From positions 1 to 64,000 of the forward strand of contig CAWFYS010000022.1 in the NCBI GenBank assembly GCA_963820075.1: a DNA stretch of 64,000 bases. The letters are read 5' to 3'. Origin of the DNA: Kumtagia sp963820075 (GTDB lineage: Bacteria > Pseudomonadota > Alphaproteobacteria > Rhizobiales > Rhizobiaceae). How positions within the stretch are numbered: position 1 is the first letter of the stretch; each line of letters opens with the position of its first letter. Position numbers and translations under genes: made by a program. The notes under the pieces were generated by a model. That model was not told the DNA's origin, ran no database searches, and saw only the letters and a list, made by a program, of their open reading frames with translations. Shown piece after piece: positions 57,409 through 64,000 of the stretch.

Positions 57409-58892
57409 TCAGTTGCTCGCGGCGGCGGTCGGCACGAAATCGGCCGTGTCGGTTGGATTCATAGTTGAAGGTCACGTCCTTCCAGACCTCCAGCGCGGCC
57501 TTCAGCGGCTTGCACCACTTTGCCGCCTGCTCGAGGATCTCGGGGACCTTCGCGCAAGTAGTCGCGGCCTTCATTGCGAGCGAGGATCATCGCTTCGAGC
57601 GCCACGCGGTTGGCTGTCGCGCCGGCCTGGATGCCGTCCGGATGGCCGATCGTGCCGCCGCCGAACTGCAGGACGACGTCCTCGCCGAGATAGTGGATAA
57701 GCTGGTGCATCTGCCCGGCATGAATGCCGCCTGAGGCGACCGGCATGACCTTGTTGAGCGACGCCCATTCCTGGTCGAAGAACAGGCCATGCTCGAGGTT
57801 CACTGACGTGCGCTCCTCGCGCAGCGTGTCGTAGAAACCCTTGATCATCAGCGGGTCGCCTTCCAGCTTGCCGACGACCGTGCCGGCATGGATGTGGTCA
57901 ACGCCCGCCATGCGCATCCACTTGCAGATGACGCGGAAGTTCATGCCGTGGTTCTTCTGGCGCGAATAGGTCGAATTGCCGGCGCGGTGCAGGTGCAGGA
58001 TCATGTCGTTGCGCCGGGCCCATTTCGCCATCGACTGGATGGCCGTGTAGCCGATGACGAGATCGATCATGATGATGACCGAGCCCAGCGACTTTGCGAA
58101 CTCGGCGCGATCGTACATCTCCTCCATCGTGCCGGCGGTGACGTTGAGATAGTGGCCCTTGACCTCTCCCGTGGCTGCTGATGCCTTGTTCACCGCCTCC
58201 ATGCAGTAGAGGTATCGGTCGCGCCAGTGCATGAAGGGCTGGCTGTTGATGTTCTCGTCGTCCTTGACGAAGTCGAGTCCGCCTTTCAGCGCCTCGTAGA
58301 CGACGCGCCCGTAGTTGCGTCCGGAGAGGCCGAGCTTCGGCTTCGTCGTGGCGCCGAGCAGCGGCCGCCCGAACTTGTCGAGCCGCTCGCGCTCGACGAC
58401 GATACCGGTCGCCGGCCCCTGGAACGTCTTCAGGTAGGCGACGGGAATGCGCATATCTTCCAGCCGCAGCGCCTTCACCGCCTTGAAGCCGAAGACGTTG
58501 CCGATGATCGAGGCGGTCAGGTTGGCGATCGAACCGGGCTCAAACAGGTCGAGGTCGTAGGCGATGGTGGCGAAGTACTGCTGCTCGGTCTTGGTTCCGG
58601 GGCCGGTGTTCGGCACAGTCTCGGACTTGAAGGCCTTGGCGCGGTAGAGTTCGCAGGCGGTCAGCCGGTCGGTCCACACCACCGTCCAGGTCGCCGTCGA
58701 ACTTTCGCCGGCGACGGCGGCCGCCGCCTCCTCGTGGTCGACGCCCGGTTGCGGCGTGATCCGGAATATGGCGATGAGGTCGGTGTCCTTCGGCCTGTAT
58801 GCCGGCTCCCAATATCCCATCTTCTTGTACGGTATGACGCCCGGTTTGTAGCGTTCCTTGCCCTCTGTCATCGTCTGCGACTGCACGTTCAT
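57409..58892 (-). CDS. cbbL: RuBisCO large subunit (red-type, form IC; two frame breaks near the 3' end)
   Basis: About 490 codons. Active-site blocks are LLGATTKPKLGLSGRNYGRV, GGLDFVKDDENINSQPFMHW (with the carbamylated Lys region), MIDLVIGYTAIQSMAKWARR and LQFGGGTIGHPDGIQAGATA. One extra C near 57550 and one extra T near 57463 break the frame; corrected, the end reads EILEQAAKWCKPLKAALEVW ... FVPTAAASN and TGA 57409-57411, the flexible tail CbbX acts on. GGAAAG precedes the ATG. Third gene of cbbF-P-L-S-X. Confidence 0.95.
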
Positions 58893-58940
58893 TGCGTCTT
58901 TCCTTTCTTCGTCAGGAAGCGTCTCGCGGGTCCATCGTCC

Positions 58941-59810
58941 TCACATCCTCCGCTTGCGTTCGATAAGCTGCAGGATGAGGGGCGTGAGGATCAGCTGCAT
59001 GGCGATGTCGAGCTTGTTGGCCGGCATCACGATGGTGTTGGCGCGCGACATGAAACTGTCGTGGATCATCGACAGCAGGTACGGGAAGTCGATGCCGCGC
59101 GGATTGGCGAAGCGGATGACCAGCATCGATTCGTCGGCAGTTGGAATCCAGCGCGCGATGAAGGGGTTGGACGTATCGACGATCGGCACGCGCTGAAAGT
59201 TGATGTTGGTCAGCGCGAATTGCGGGATGATGTAGTTCACGTAGTCGGGCATCCGCCGCAGGATCGTGTCCGTCACCGCCTCGGTCGAATAGCCTCGCGC
59301 AGCCTTGTCGCGATGGATTTTCTGGATCCATTCGAGGTTGACGACCGGCACCACCCCGATTTTCAGATCGGCAAGGCGCGCGACGTCCACCTTGTCGGTT
59401 TTGACGCAGCCATGCAGGCCCTCGTAGAACAGCAGATCCGTGCCCTTCTCGAAAGGCTTCCAATCCGTGAACGTGCCTGGCTCCACTCCGTAGACGGCCG
59501 CTTCGTCGGCATCGTGGACATAGTGTCTGGTCTCGCCTTCGCCCTTGCGGCCGTAATGCGCGAACACGTCTTGGAGCCTCTCGAGCAGGTTTGCCTCTTC
59601 GTGGAAATGGGTGAAGTTCTTTCCCTGGGCAGTGGCGTCGGCGATCTTCCTTTTCATCGCCGCGCGGTCGAACGCATGGAAGGCGTCGCCCTCGATGTAG
59701 GCCGCCTCGATCTTTTCCCGGCGGAAGATCAGGTCGAAGATGCGCTTCACGGAGGTCGTTCCGGCGCCGGAGGATCCGGTGATCGAGATGATTGGATGAC
59801 TGGCCGACAT
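58941..59810 (-). CDS. cbbP: Phosphoribulokinase
   Basis: A 289-residue octameric-type PRK making ribulose 1,5-bisphosphate. P-loop GSSGAGTTSV near residue 12, then EGDAFHAFDRAAMKRKIADA, NFTHFHEEANLLERL and FYEGLHGCVKTDKVDV. Intact. It lies 6 bases after cbbF and 48 bases before cbbL, so it is in the same operon. Only the Calvin-Benson cycle uses this reaction with RuBisCO, so carbon fixation capacity is complete at its two key steps. Confidence 0.96.
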   Translation of the reverse strand: MSASHPIISITGSSGAGTTSVKRIFDLIFRREKIEAAYIEGDAFHAFDRAAMKRKIADATAQGKNFTHFHEEANLLERLQDVFAHYGRKGEGETRHYVHDADEAAVYGVEPGTFTDWKPFEKGTDLLFYEGLHGCVKTDKVDVARLADLKIGVVPVVNLEWIQKIHRDKAARGYSTEAVTDTILRRMPDYVNYIIPQFALTNINFQRVPIVDTSNPFIARWIPTADESMLVIRFANPRGIDFPYLLSMIHDSFMSRANTIVMPANKLDIAMQLILTPLILQLIERKRRM

Positions 59811-59816
59811 GGCGCC

Positions 59817-60848
59817 TCAAGTCCTGAACAGGCCGCGGTTGCCGAACAGCGGCGCCCGCTCGGCGATCGTGCTCGGTTCGGTGTGATAGCGGGCGATCCG
59901 CTCGACCTCTCTTGCCGAGCCGCACACCAGCGGTGTCTGCTGGGAGAGCGTCTCCGGCACCAGGTCGAGGATGTCGTCGATGGCGTCGGTGGCGCGCCCG
60001 CCGGCCTGTTCGACCAGCATGGCGATCGGATTGGCCTGGTGCACCAGGCCAAGGCGGCCTCGCGACCAGCCGACCCGGCTGTCGGCCGGGTCGACATAGA
60101 CGCCGCCGCGCATCAGGATGCGGTAGATATGCGCGACAAGGGAGGCGCCCCAGCGCATGTCGAAGTCGCGCTGTCTCGGCCCGTCGGCGCCGCTCAGGCA
60201 GTCGTCGATGTAAAGCCTCACCGCGCCGTGCCAGTGCCGGTAATTGGATGCGTTGATGGCGTATTCATTTGCATCGGGCGGTATGATGCAGCTTTCCCAT
60301 GCCTGCACGAAAGCGCCGAGCGGCGCCGAAAAGACGAAGACATGGGTGCCGTTGCCCAGGCTCAGCACGAGACCGAGTTGCGGCCCGTAGACCACGAAGC
60401 CGGCGGCCAGTTGCCTGCGTCCCGACTGGAGGAACGTATCGGCGGCGTTCCCGGCGACGCCCGGCATCACGGAAAAAATCGTGCCCAGCGCGGCGTTGAT
60501 GTCGATGTTGGAAATGCCGTCGAGCGGATGGATGGCGACTGCCAGCGGCGCCGTGGCATCGAGCACGACCTGCTTTCCCGCGTCGGCGTCGAGATAGTGC
60601 GCTACCGGTGTGTGACGCAATGCGTCGACGAGGACCGCGGCCGCGCGCCCCTCCAGCACTCGGCGCGGATCGCCGTCGCTGCGCGGAAGGATCGCGTCGG
60701 TAGCCCCCGGCCCGACATTGCTCATGATCGCCCGGATATTCAGGGCGGCGGAAGCAACGGCGCGAATGACATGTGCCACCGACGGCCGCAGCCCCTGTTC
60801 CGAAAATGCGTAGGAGTTCAGGAAGGCATCCAGCGTTGAGGCGATCAT
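59817..60848 (-). CDS. cbbF: Class I fructose-1,6-bisphosphatase
   Basis: A 343-residue FBPase (possibly also sedoheptulose bisphosphatase). Metal-site and substrate motifs are VAIHPLDGISNIDINAALGT (the usual DPLDGSSN-like loop, here HPLDGISN), FVVYGPQLGLVL and RRGGVYVDPADSR-like MRGGVYVDPADSRVG. I use ATG 60848 rather than the longer frame to 60893, because similarity begins at MIASTLDAFL. It is the first gene of the cbb operon, divergent from cbbR. Intact. Confidence 0.93.
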   Translation of the reverse strand: MIASTLDAFLNSYAFSEQGLRPSVAHVIRAVASAALNIRAIMSNVGPGATDAILPRSDGDPRRVLEGRAAAVLVDALRHTPVAHYLDADAGKQVVLDATAPLAVAIHPLDGISNIDINAALGTIFSVMPGVAGNAADTFLQSGRRQLAAGFVVYGPQLGLVLSLGNGTHVFVFSAPLGAFVQAWESCIIPPDANEYAINASNYRHWHGAVRLYIDDCLSGADGPRQRDFDMRWGASLVAHIYRILMRGGVYVDPADSRVGWSRGRLGLVHQANPIAMLVEQAGGRATDAIDDILDLVPETLSQQTPLVCGSAREVERIARYHTEPSTIAERAPLFGNRGLFRT

Positions 60849-60907
60849 GGCGGTCCTGTTGCACGTCGTGGTGACGACAGCGGACAGGACCAAAACCCCA
60901 CAGATTA

Positions 60908-60927
60908 GTAAACTTTATTTTCTTTAC
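60908..60927. promoter_or_regulatory. Candidate CbbR-binding inverted repeat
   Basis: GTAAA-N10-TTTAC in the AT-rich gap between divergent cbbF and cbbR. LysR-type CbbR proteins bind T-N11-A type inverted repeats in such positions. No PpsR-type site is present in the cbb operon. Confidence 0.45.
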
Positions 60928-60957
60928 CAAAGAGCTTAGAAATTTTAAGTATGCGTC

Positions 60958-61935
60958 ATGCGCAATCTTTCATTGAAGCAGCTTCGGTCGGTTGCGGCCA
61001 TCGATCGGCACCGAAAGATTGTCGCCGCGGCCGGCGAATTGGGCATTACGCCATCGGCCGTCACGCTTCAGTTGCAGCAGCTGGAACAGGAGACCGGCCT
61101 GCTGCTGTTTGATCGGACCAATGCCGGTATGCGGGCGACGGCGGCCGGGCTTGCGGTGCTCGATGCGGCGCGTGCGATCGAGGAACGCCTGCGCGTCCTG
61201 GTCGATGAGATTGACGCCATCAAGGGTGTGCGGCGCGGCAGTCTGCGACTGGGCGTCGTTTCCACGGCCAAGTATTTCGCGCCCCGCCTGATGGCGGGCT
61301 TCATGGCCGAGTATCCGGATATCGAGATGCGTCTCTTCGTCGGCAATCGCGCGGAGACCATCGAACGGCTAAGCGACCACGAGATCGACATCGCGCTGAT
61401 GGGCCGGCCGCCGGCCGGCGTTCCGGCGCGGGCGGTGGTGTTCGGCGACCACCCGCTGGTCATCATCGCGGCTCCCGATCATCCGTTGGCCAGGCGGCGC
61501 GATCTCAGCAGGGAAGAGGTCGCACGCGAACCGTTGCTCATGCGCGAGCCGGGATCCGGCACCCGCATCTCCATGGAGATATTCATGCGCGATGTTTCGG
61601 GTTGGCTCGAGAAGCCCGGCATCGAAATGGACTCGAACGAGACGATCAAGCAGTCCGTCATGGCGGGGCTCGGCATCGCCTTCATCTCGGCGCACACCGT
61701 GGCATCGGAACTCGAAACCTCGCGGCTGGCGCTGCTTGACGTCGTGGGGATGCCGATCCGCAGGCAATGGTACGCGGTTTCGCGCAGCGATCGGGCGATG
61801 ACGCCTGCAATGGCCGCGTTCCACGAATTCCTGGCCCGGCAGGGTGCCCGCCACCTGCCGCTGTTCAGCCAGCTCTACGCCGACCCCGGCGCCTCAATCC
61901 GGCGCCGTGACCACGGCGCCCGTCGGGGACCGTGA
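60958..61935 (+). CDS. cbbR: LysR-type regulator CbbR
   Basis: A 325-residue LysR regulator, divergent from cbbFPLSX, the canonical CbbR arrangement. N-terminal winged HTH (LKQLRSVAAIDRHRKIVAAA ... GITPSAVTLQLQQLEQETG), then the effector domain (RRGSLRLGVVSTAKYFAPRL; VMAGLGIAFISAHTVASELE). CbbR activates the cbb operon in response to intermediates such as RuBP. The YFAPRL stretch is typical of CbbR. Intact. Confidence 0.93.
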   Translation: MRNLSLKQLRSVAAIDRHRKIVAAAGELGITPSAVTLQLQQLEQETGLLLFDRTNAGMRATAAGLAVLDAARAIEERLRVLVDEIDAIKGVRRGSLRLGVVSTAKYFAPRLMAGFMAEYPDIEMRLFVGNRAETIERLSDHEIDIALMGRPPAGVPARAVVFGDHPLVIIAAPDHPLARRRDLSREEVAREPLLMREPGSGTRISMEIFMRDVSGWLEKPGIEMDSNETIKQSVMAGLGIAFISAHTVASELETSRLALLDVVGMPIRRQWYAVSRSDRAMTPAMAAFHEFLARQGARHLPLFSQLYADPGASIRRRDHGARRGP

Positions 61936-62093
61936 CCGGAGTCCGGCGTCACGGCTAATCGAGCGTCACGGCCATGCGCGCAGGCACGTCTTCAGGACGA
62001 AATGCTGGAAAAATGCGCTGACGTCGAATGACGCCACAAGAGGCATCGTAAAGTTATTGGCGAGAGAACGCGTTCGGGCCCACGGAGCTGATT

Positions 62094-62426
62094 TCAGGCA
62101 GCAGCGATGTGCGTGATCTCGTGCCACCTTGCCATGGCAGCACTGCGAAGGTCACGATGATCGGAGGATGAAAGGGCGTGGCGGGGAAAGTGGAAGAGAT
62201 TGGCAATCGGATCGTGGATGGAGACGAAACGCTGAAGCTGGCGCGCTGACTTGAAGCGCTTCATGATCTTTTCTCGTCGTCGGGTCGGCTGGTGGGAATT
62301 CTCGGCGCGGTTGTTAAGCCCCTTGTGCCGGCGATGCTCGACACCCGGCATCACTTCTCTGCCGGCCACGGCATAGGAAGCAAGCTTGTCGGTGATCATC
62401 ACGCGAGGGGAACGCCATCCGCGCAC
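62094..62426 (-). pseudogene. IS6-family transposase, C-terminal remnant
   Basis: About 110 codons of the C-terminal part of an IS6/IS26-type DDE transposase: MITDKLASYAVAGREVMPGV, HKGLNNRAENSHQPTRRRE (with the last catalytic Glu), MKRFKSARQLQRFVSIHDPI. The N-terminal HTH and first two Asp residues are missing; upstream sequence belongs to the VIT gene leader. No terminal repeats were found. The 158-base gap between cbbR and this remnant holds nothing recognised. Confidence 0.85.
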
Positions 62427-62481
62427 TAACGGTAAAGGGCGTCGGCTGAGGTGGAGGCTCTTGGAAACCGTAGGAGAGATT

Positions 62482-63186
62482 ATGCCGCGTTCGCTCTCTC
62501 ACCGCGAGGCACACCTCGTCCATCGAATCGGCTGGTTGCGCGCTGCTGTTCTCGGCGCCAATGACGGGCTGGTCTCGACGGCAAGCCTGATCGTCGGTGT
62601 CGCGGCTGCATCGAGCGGCAAGCCGGAGATAGTCGTCGCGGGCCTGGCCGGGCTGGCCGCCGGCGCCATGTCGATGGCGGCAGGCGAGTATGTTTCCGTG
62701 AGTTCCCAGTCCGACACGGAAGACGCTGACCTTGAACGCGAGCGGCGTGAACTTGCGGACGATCCAGCGGCCGAACTGACGGAGCTCGCGGAAATCTATA
62801 AGGGGCGAGGTGTCGACCCTGACCTGGCGCAGAAAGTTGCGGAGCAACTCACCGCCAGCGATGCCCTCAAGGCCCATGCGCGTGAAGAGCTCGGGATCAC
62901 GGAAGCCGGCGCCGCGCGACCGGTGCAGGCAGCGCTTACGTCCGCCGCCACCTTTGCCGTCGGCGCGGCATTGCCGCTGGCCGTGGCCGTTGCCACCCCG
63001 ATCGAGCATGTCATTGTCGGCGTGTCGGCGGCTTCAATGCTCTTCCTGGCCATTCTGGGCGCCTTGAGCGCGTGGACGGGTGGGGCTCCGATGGTCCGAG
63101 GCACGCTGCGGGTGGGGTTCTGGGGAATTGCCGCAATGGTTGTGACAGCCGCGATCGGCCGGCTGTTCGGAGCGACAATGACCTAG
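62482..63186 (+). CDS. VIT1/CCC1-family transporter (Fe/Mn)
   Basis: A 234-residue membrane protein of the vacuolar iron transporter family. WLRAAVLGANDGLVSTASLIVG and GLAAGAMSMAAGEYVSVSSQ are the family's two transmembrane hallmarks; a charged central region (ERERRELADDPAAELTELAE) holds metal-binding Glu residues; three helices close the protein. AGGAGA lies before ATG 62482. The stop codon TAG is supplied by the first bases of the second 274-bp repeat, so the native C terminus may have been cut. Not obviously linked to photosynthesis. Confidence 0.88.
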   Translation: MPRSLSHREAHLVHRIGWLRAAVLGANDGLVSTASLIVGVAAASSGKPEIVVAGLAGLAAGAMSMAAGEYVSVSSQSDTEDADLERERRELADDPAAELTELAEIYKGRGVDPDLAQKVAEQLTASDALKAHAREELGITEAGAARPVQAALTSAATFAVGAALPLAVAVATPIEHVIVGVSAASMLFLAILGALSAWTGGAPMVRGTLRVGFWGIAAMVVTAAIGRLFGATMT

Positions 63187-63456
63187 AGCATTTCCGGTGA
63201 ATACTGAATCGCTCTGTTTCGCCGATGGCGAGGCGATCCGCTAGGAAGGCGGCGCAGGTCGTGCTGGTGGCACGGCCAAGTCCGCCTGACGCCGCGGGCG
63301 CCCGCCAGCGGCAAACCCTTCGGGCCGGGTCCATTTGGCTCAAATCCTTCGGGTTCCGGCTCGGCCGTGGCGCCACCACGACCTTCACCGAAACCCTCGA
63401 CCTTGAGCCAAATGGCCTCCGGCAGAGTGATCCAGTATTCACCGGAAATGCTCTAG
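63183..63456. mobile_element. MITE-like element, copy 2 (274 bp)
   Basis: Same length, sequence and orientation as 8048-8321, including both 34-bp ends and the internal ccatttggctcaa inverted pair. It abuts the VIT-family gene and supplies its TAG stop. The two copies are direct repeats 55 kb apart that bracket the whole PGC-cbb block. Confidence 0.85.
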
Positions 63457-63870
63457 TTCGGAGCTGCGGCCGCTAGCTGAGCGCTCATCTCCCTGTCAAG
63501 GTTGAAGGCAAGAGGGATGGGCTGCTTGGCAGTTTTTGCCAAGCAGTCGGATCGGCTGAAGCTGCACAGGGCTGGGGGGTGGAGCTCAGAGACGACGGTT
63601 GATCAGACTTCTCTATTCGGCGCGTTGAGGTCAAGCGCTTTCGAGCTTTTCCACTTCGCCGGCTTCGTCAGCGTCGGGATCACACCAGCGATACGGCCGA
63701 GTTCGCCGTGCAGTCGATCCGTCGCGGCTCGAGCCCATGGGACGATAACGCTATCCGATGCACGAGAGCTGACGATCACGGCGGACTGCGGCGGCTCGAT
63801 CGGTACGCGCGCGCGACTATGGAAGGTTGAGCTGCGTGCAGGCCGTCTAGCACTATAATCCGTCCCGTTC
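63457..63870. other. Intergenic stretch, no gene called
   Basis: Weak ORFs on both strands show no family resemblance. The clearest structure is a hairpin, ctgcttggca-gtttt-tgccaagcag (63522-63546), without a T tract. Confidence 0.4.
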
Positions 63871-64000
63871 CTAACTGACGATCCTGCCATCGACGAGTTG
63901 GATGCGGCGGTCCATGCGAGCGGCCATATCCAAATCGTGCGTCACCGCGACCACGGTCTTGCCGCGCTCGCGCACCAGTCTTTCCAGAACGGTGAAGACC
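63871..64000 (-). CDS. ABC transporter ATP-binding protein, C-terminal end (partial)
   Basis: The last 42 codons of an ABC ATPase cut by the window edge. KTVVAVTHDLDMAARMDRRI contains the switch His (H-loop), and QLVDGRIVS with a TAG stop is the usual end of LolD/MacB-type ATPases. The rest of the gene and its partner lie outside. Confidence 0.8.
   Translation of the reverse strand, partial: VFTVLERLVRERGKTVVAVTHDLDMAARMDRRIQLVDGRIVS

Noticed and set aside
58227..60839. 870-codon plus-strand ORF
   Set aside because: Antisense to cbbL, cbbP and cbbF; no family signatures.
63502..63858. 118-codon plus-strand ORF and a 95-codon minus-strand ORF (63603-63890)
   Set aside because: No start signal, no family resemblance and conflicting overlap; treated as non-coding.
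1..64000. CRISPR arrays, tRNA or rRNA genes
   Set aside because: No regularly spaced direct repeats and no tRNA or rRNA signatures were seen by eye on either strand.

Overview
The window is a photosynthesis gene cluster (PGC) joined to a Calvin-cycle (cbb) operon, from a high-GC alphaproteobacterium that makes bacteriochlorophyll a. Long palindromic intergenic repeats of a kind common in rhizobial genomes, a FixL/FixJ-like signalling pair and a red-type (form IC) RuBisCO with CbbX point to Hyphomicrobiales, perhaps a Mesorhizobium/Aminobacter-like lineage. That placement is inference. The only ring cyclase is the oxygen-dependent AcsF. There is no bchE, no pufC and no LH2 pucBA, which fits an aerobic or facultative phototroph with a core LH1-RC complex. 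Carotenoid genes crtI, B, C, D, E and F are present without crtA, so spirilloxanthin-type carotenoids are expected.

Layout. 0-6.4 kb: FixJ-type regulator, bacteriophytochrome kinase and heme oxygenase (minus strand), a first ppsR (plus) and bciB (minus). 6.5-9.1 kb: an alpha/beta hydrolase with a membrane domain, a 274-bp MITE-like repeat, tspO and palindromic repeats. 9.1-13 kb: hemC, dxs and a cytochrome c2 (minus). 13.1-16.9 kb: bchI-bchD-bchO. 16.9-24.4 kb: crtI-crtB-small ORF (plus), crtD-crtC (minus), crtE-crtF (plus). 24.5-32.4 kb: bchCXYZ-pufBALM (plus), closed by a strong terminator. 32.5-48.8 kb: one 15-gene minus-strand run, bchF-N-B-H-L-M-lhaA-puhA-B-C-orf-acsF-puhE-hemA-idi, most genes overlapping by 1-26 bases. 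49-55.3 kb: aerR/ppaA, second ppsR, bchG, pucC-like, bchP, small membrane ORF (plus). 55.3-55.9 kb: a DUF4142-like gene. 56-61.9 kb: cbbF-cbbP-cbbL-cbbS-cbbX (minus) with divergent cbbR. 62-64 kb: IS6-family transposase remnant, VIT-family transporter, a second identical copy of the 274-bp repeat, and the end of an ABC ATPase.

Regulation can be read directly. Matches to the PpsR/CrtJ operator TGT-N12-ACA occur at ten loci: heme oxygenase/ppsR, bciB, dxs, cyc/bchI, crtIB, crtD/crtE, bchC-puf, bchF/aerR, bchG and the DUF4142 gene. At several of them the sites are paired with a 7-8 bp gap. Two PpsR paralogues, AerR and a bacteriophytochrome would read redox, B12/light and red/far-red signals onto these sites. 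The cbb operon has no such site and is divergent from its own cbbR.

Quality caveat. Between about 17.1 and 53.9 kb, and again in cbbL and the DUF4142 gene, most reading frames are broken by isolated one- or two-base indels, mostly insertions. The encoded protein stays conserved on both sides of each break. I give the full extent of each such gene as one CDS and treat the breaks as probable consensus errors rather than gene decay; raw reads would settle this. crtD, crtF and aerR inside the same span are intact.
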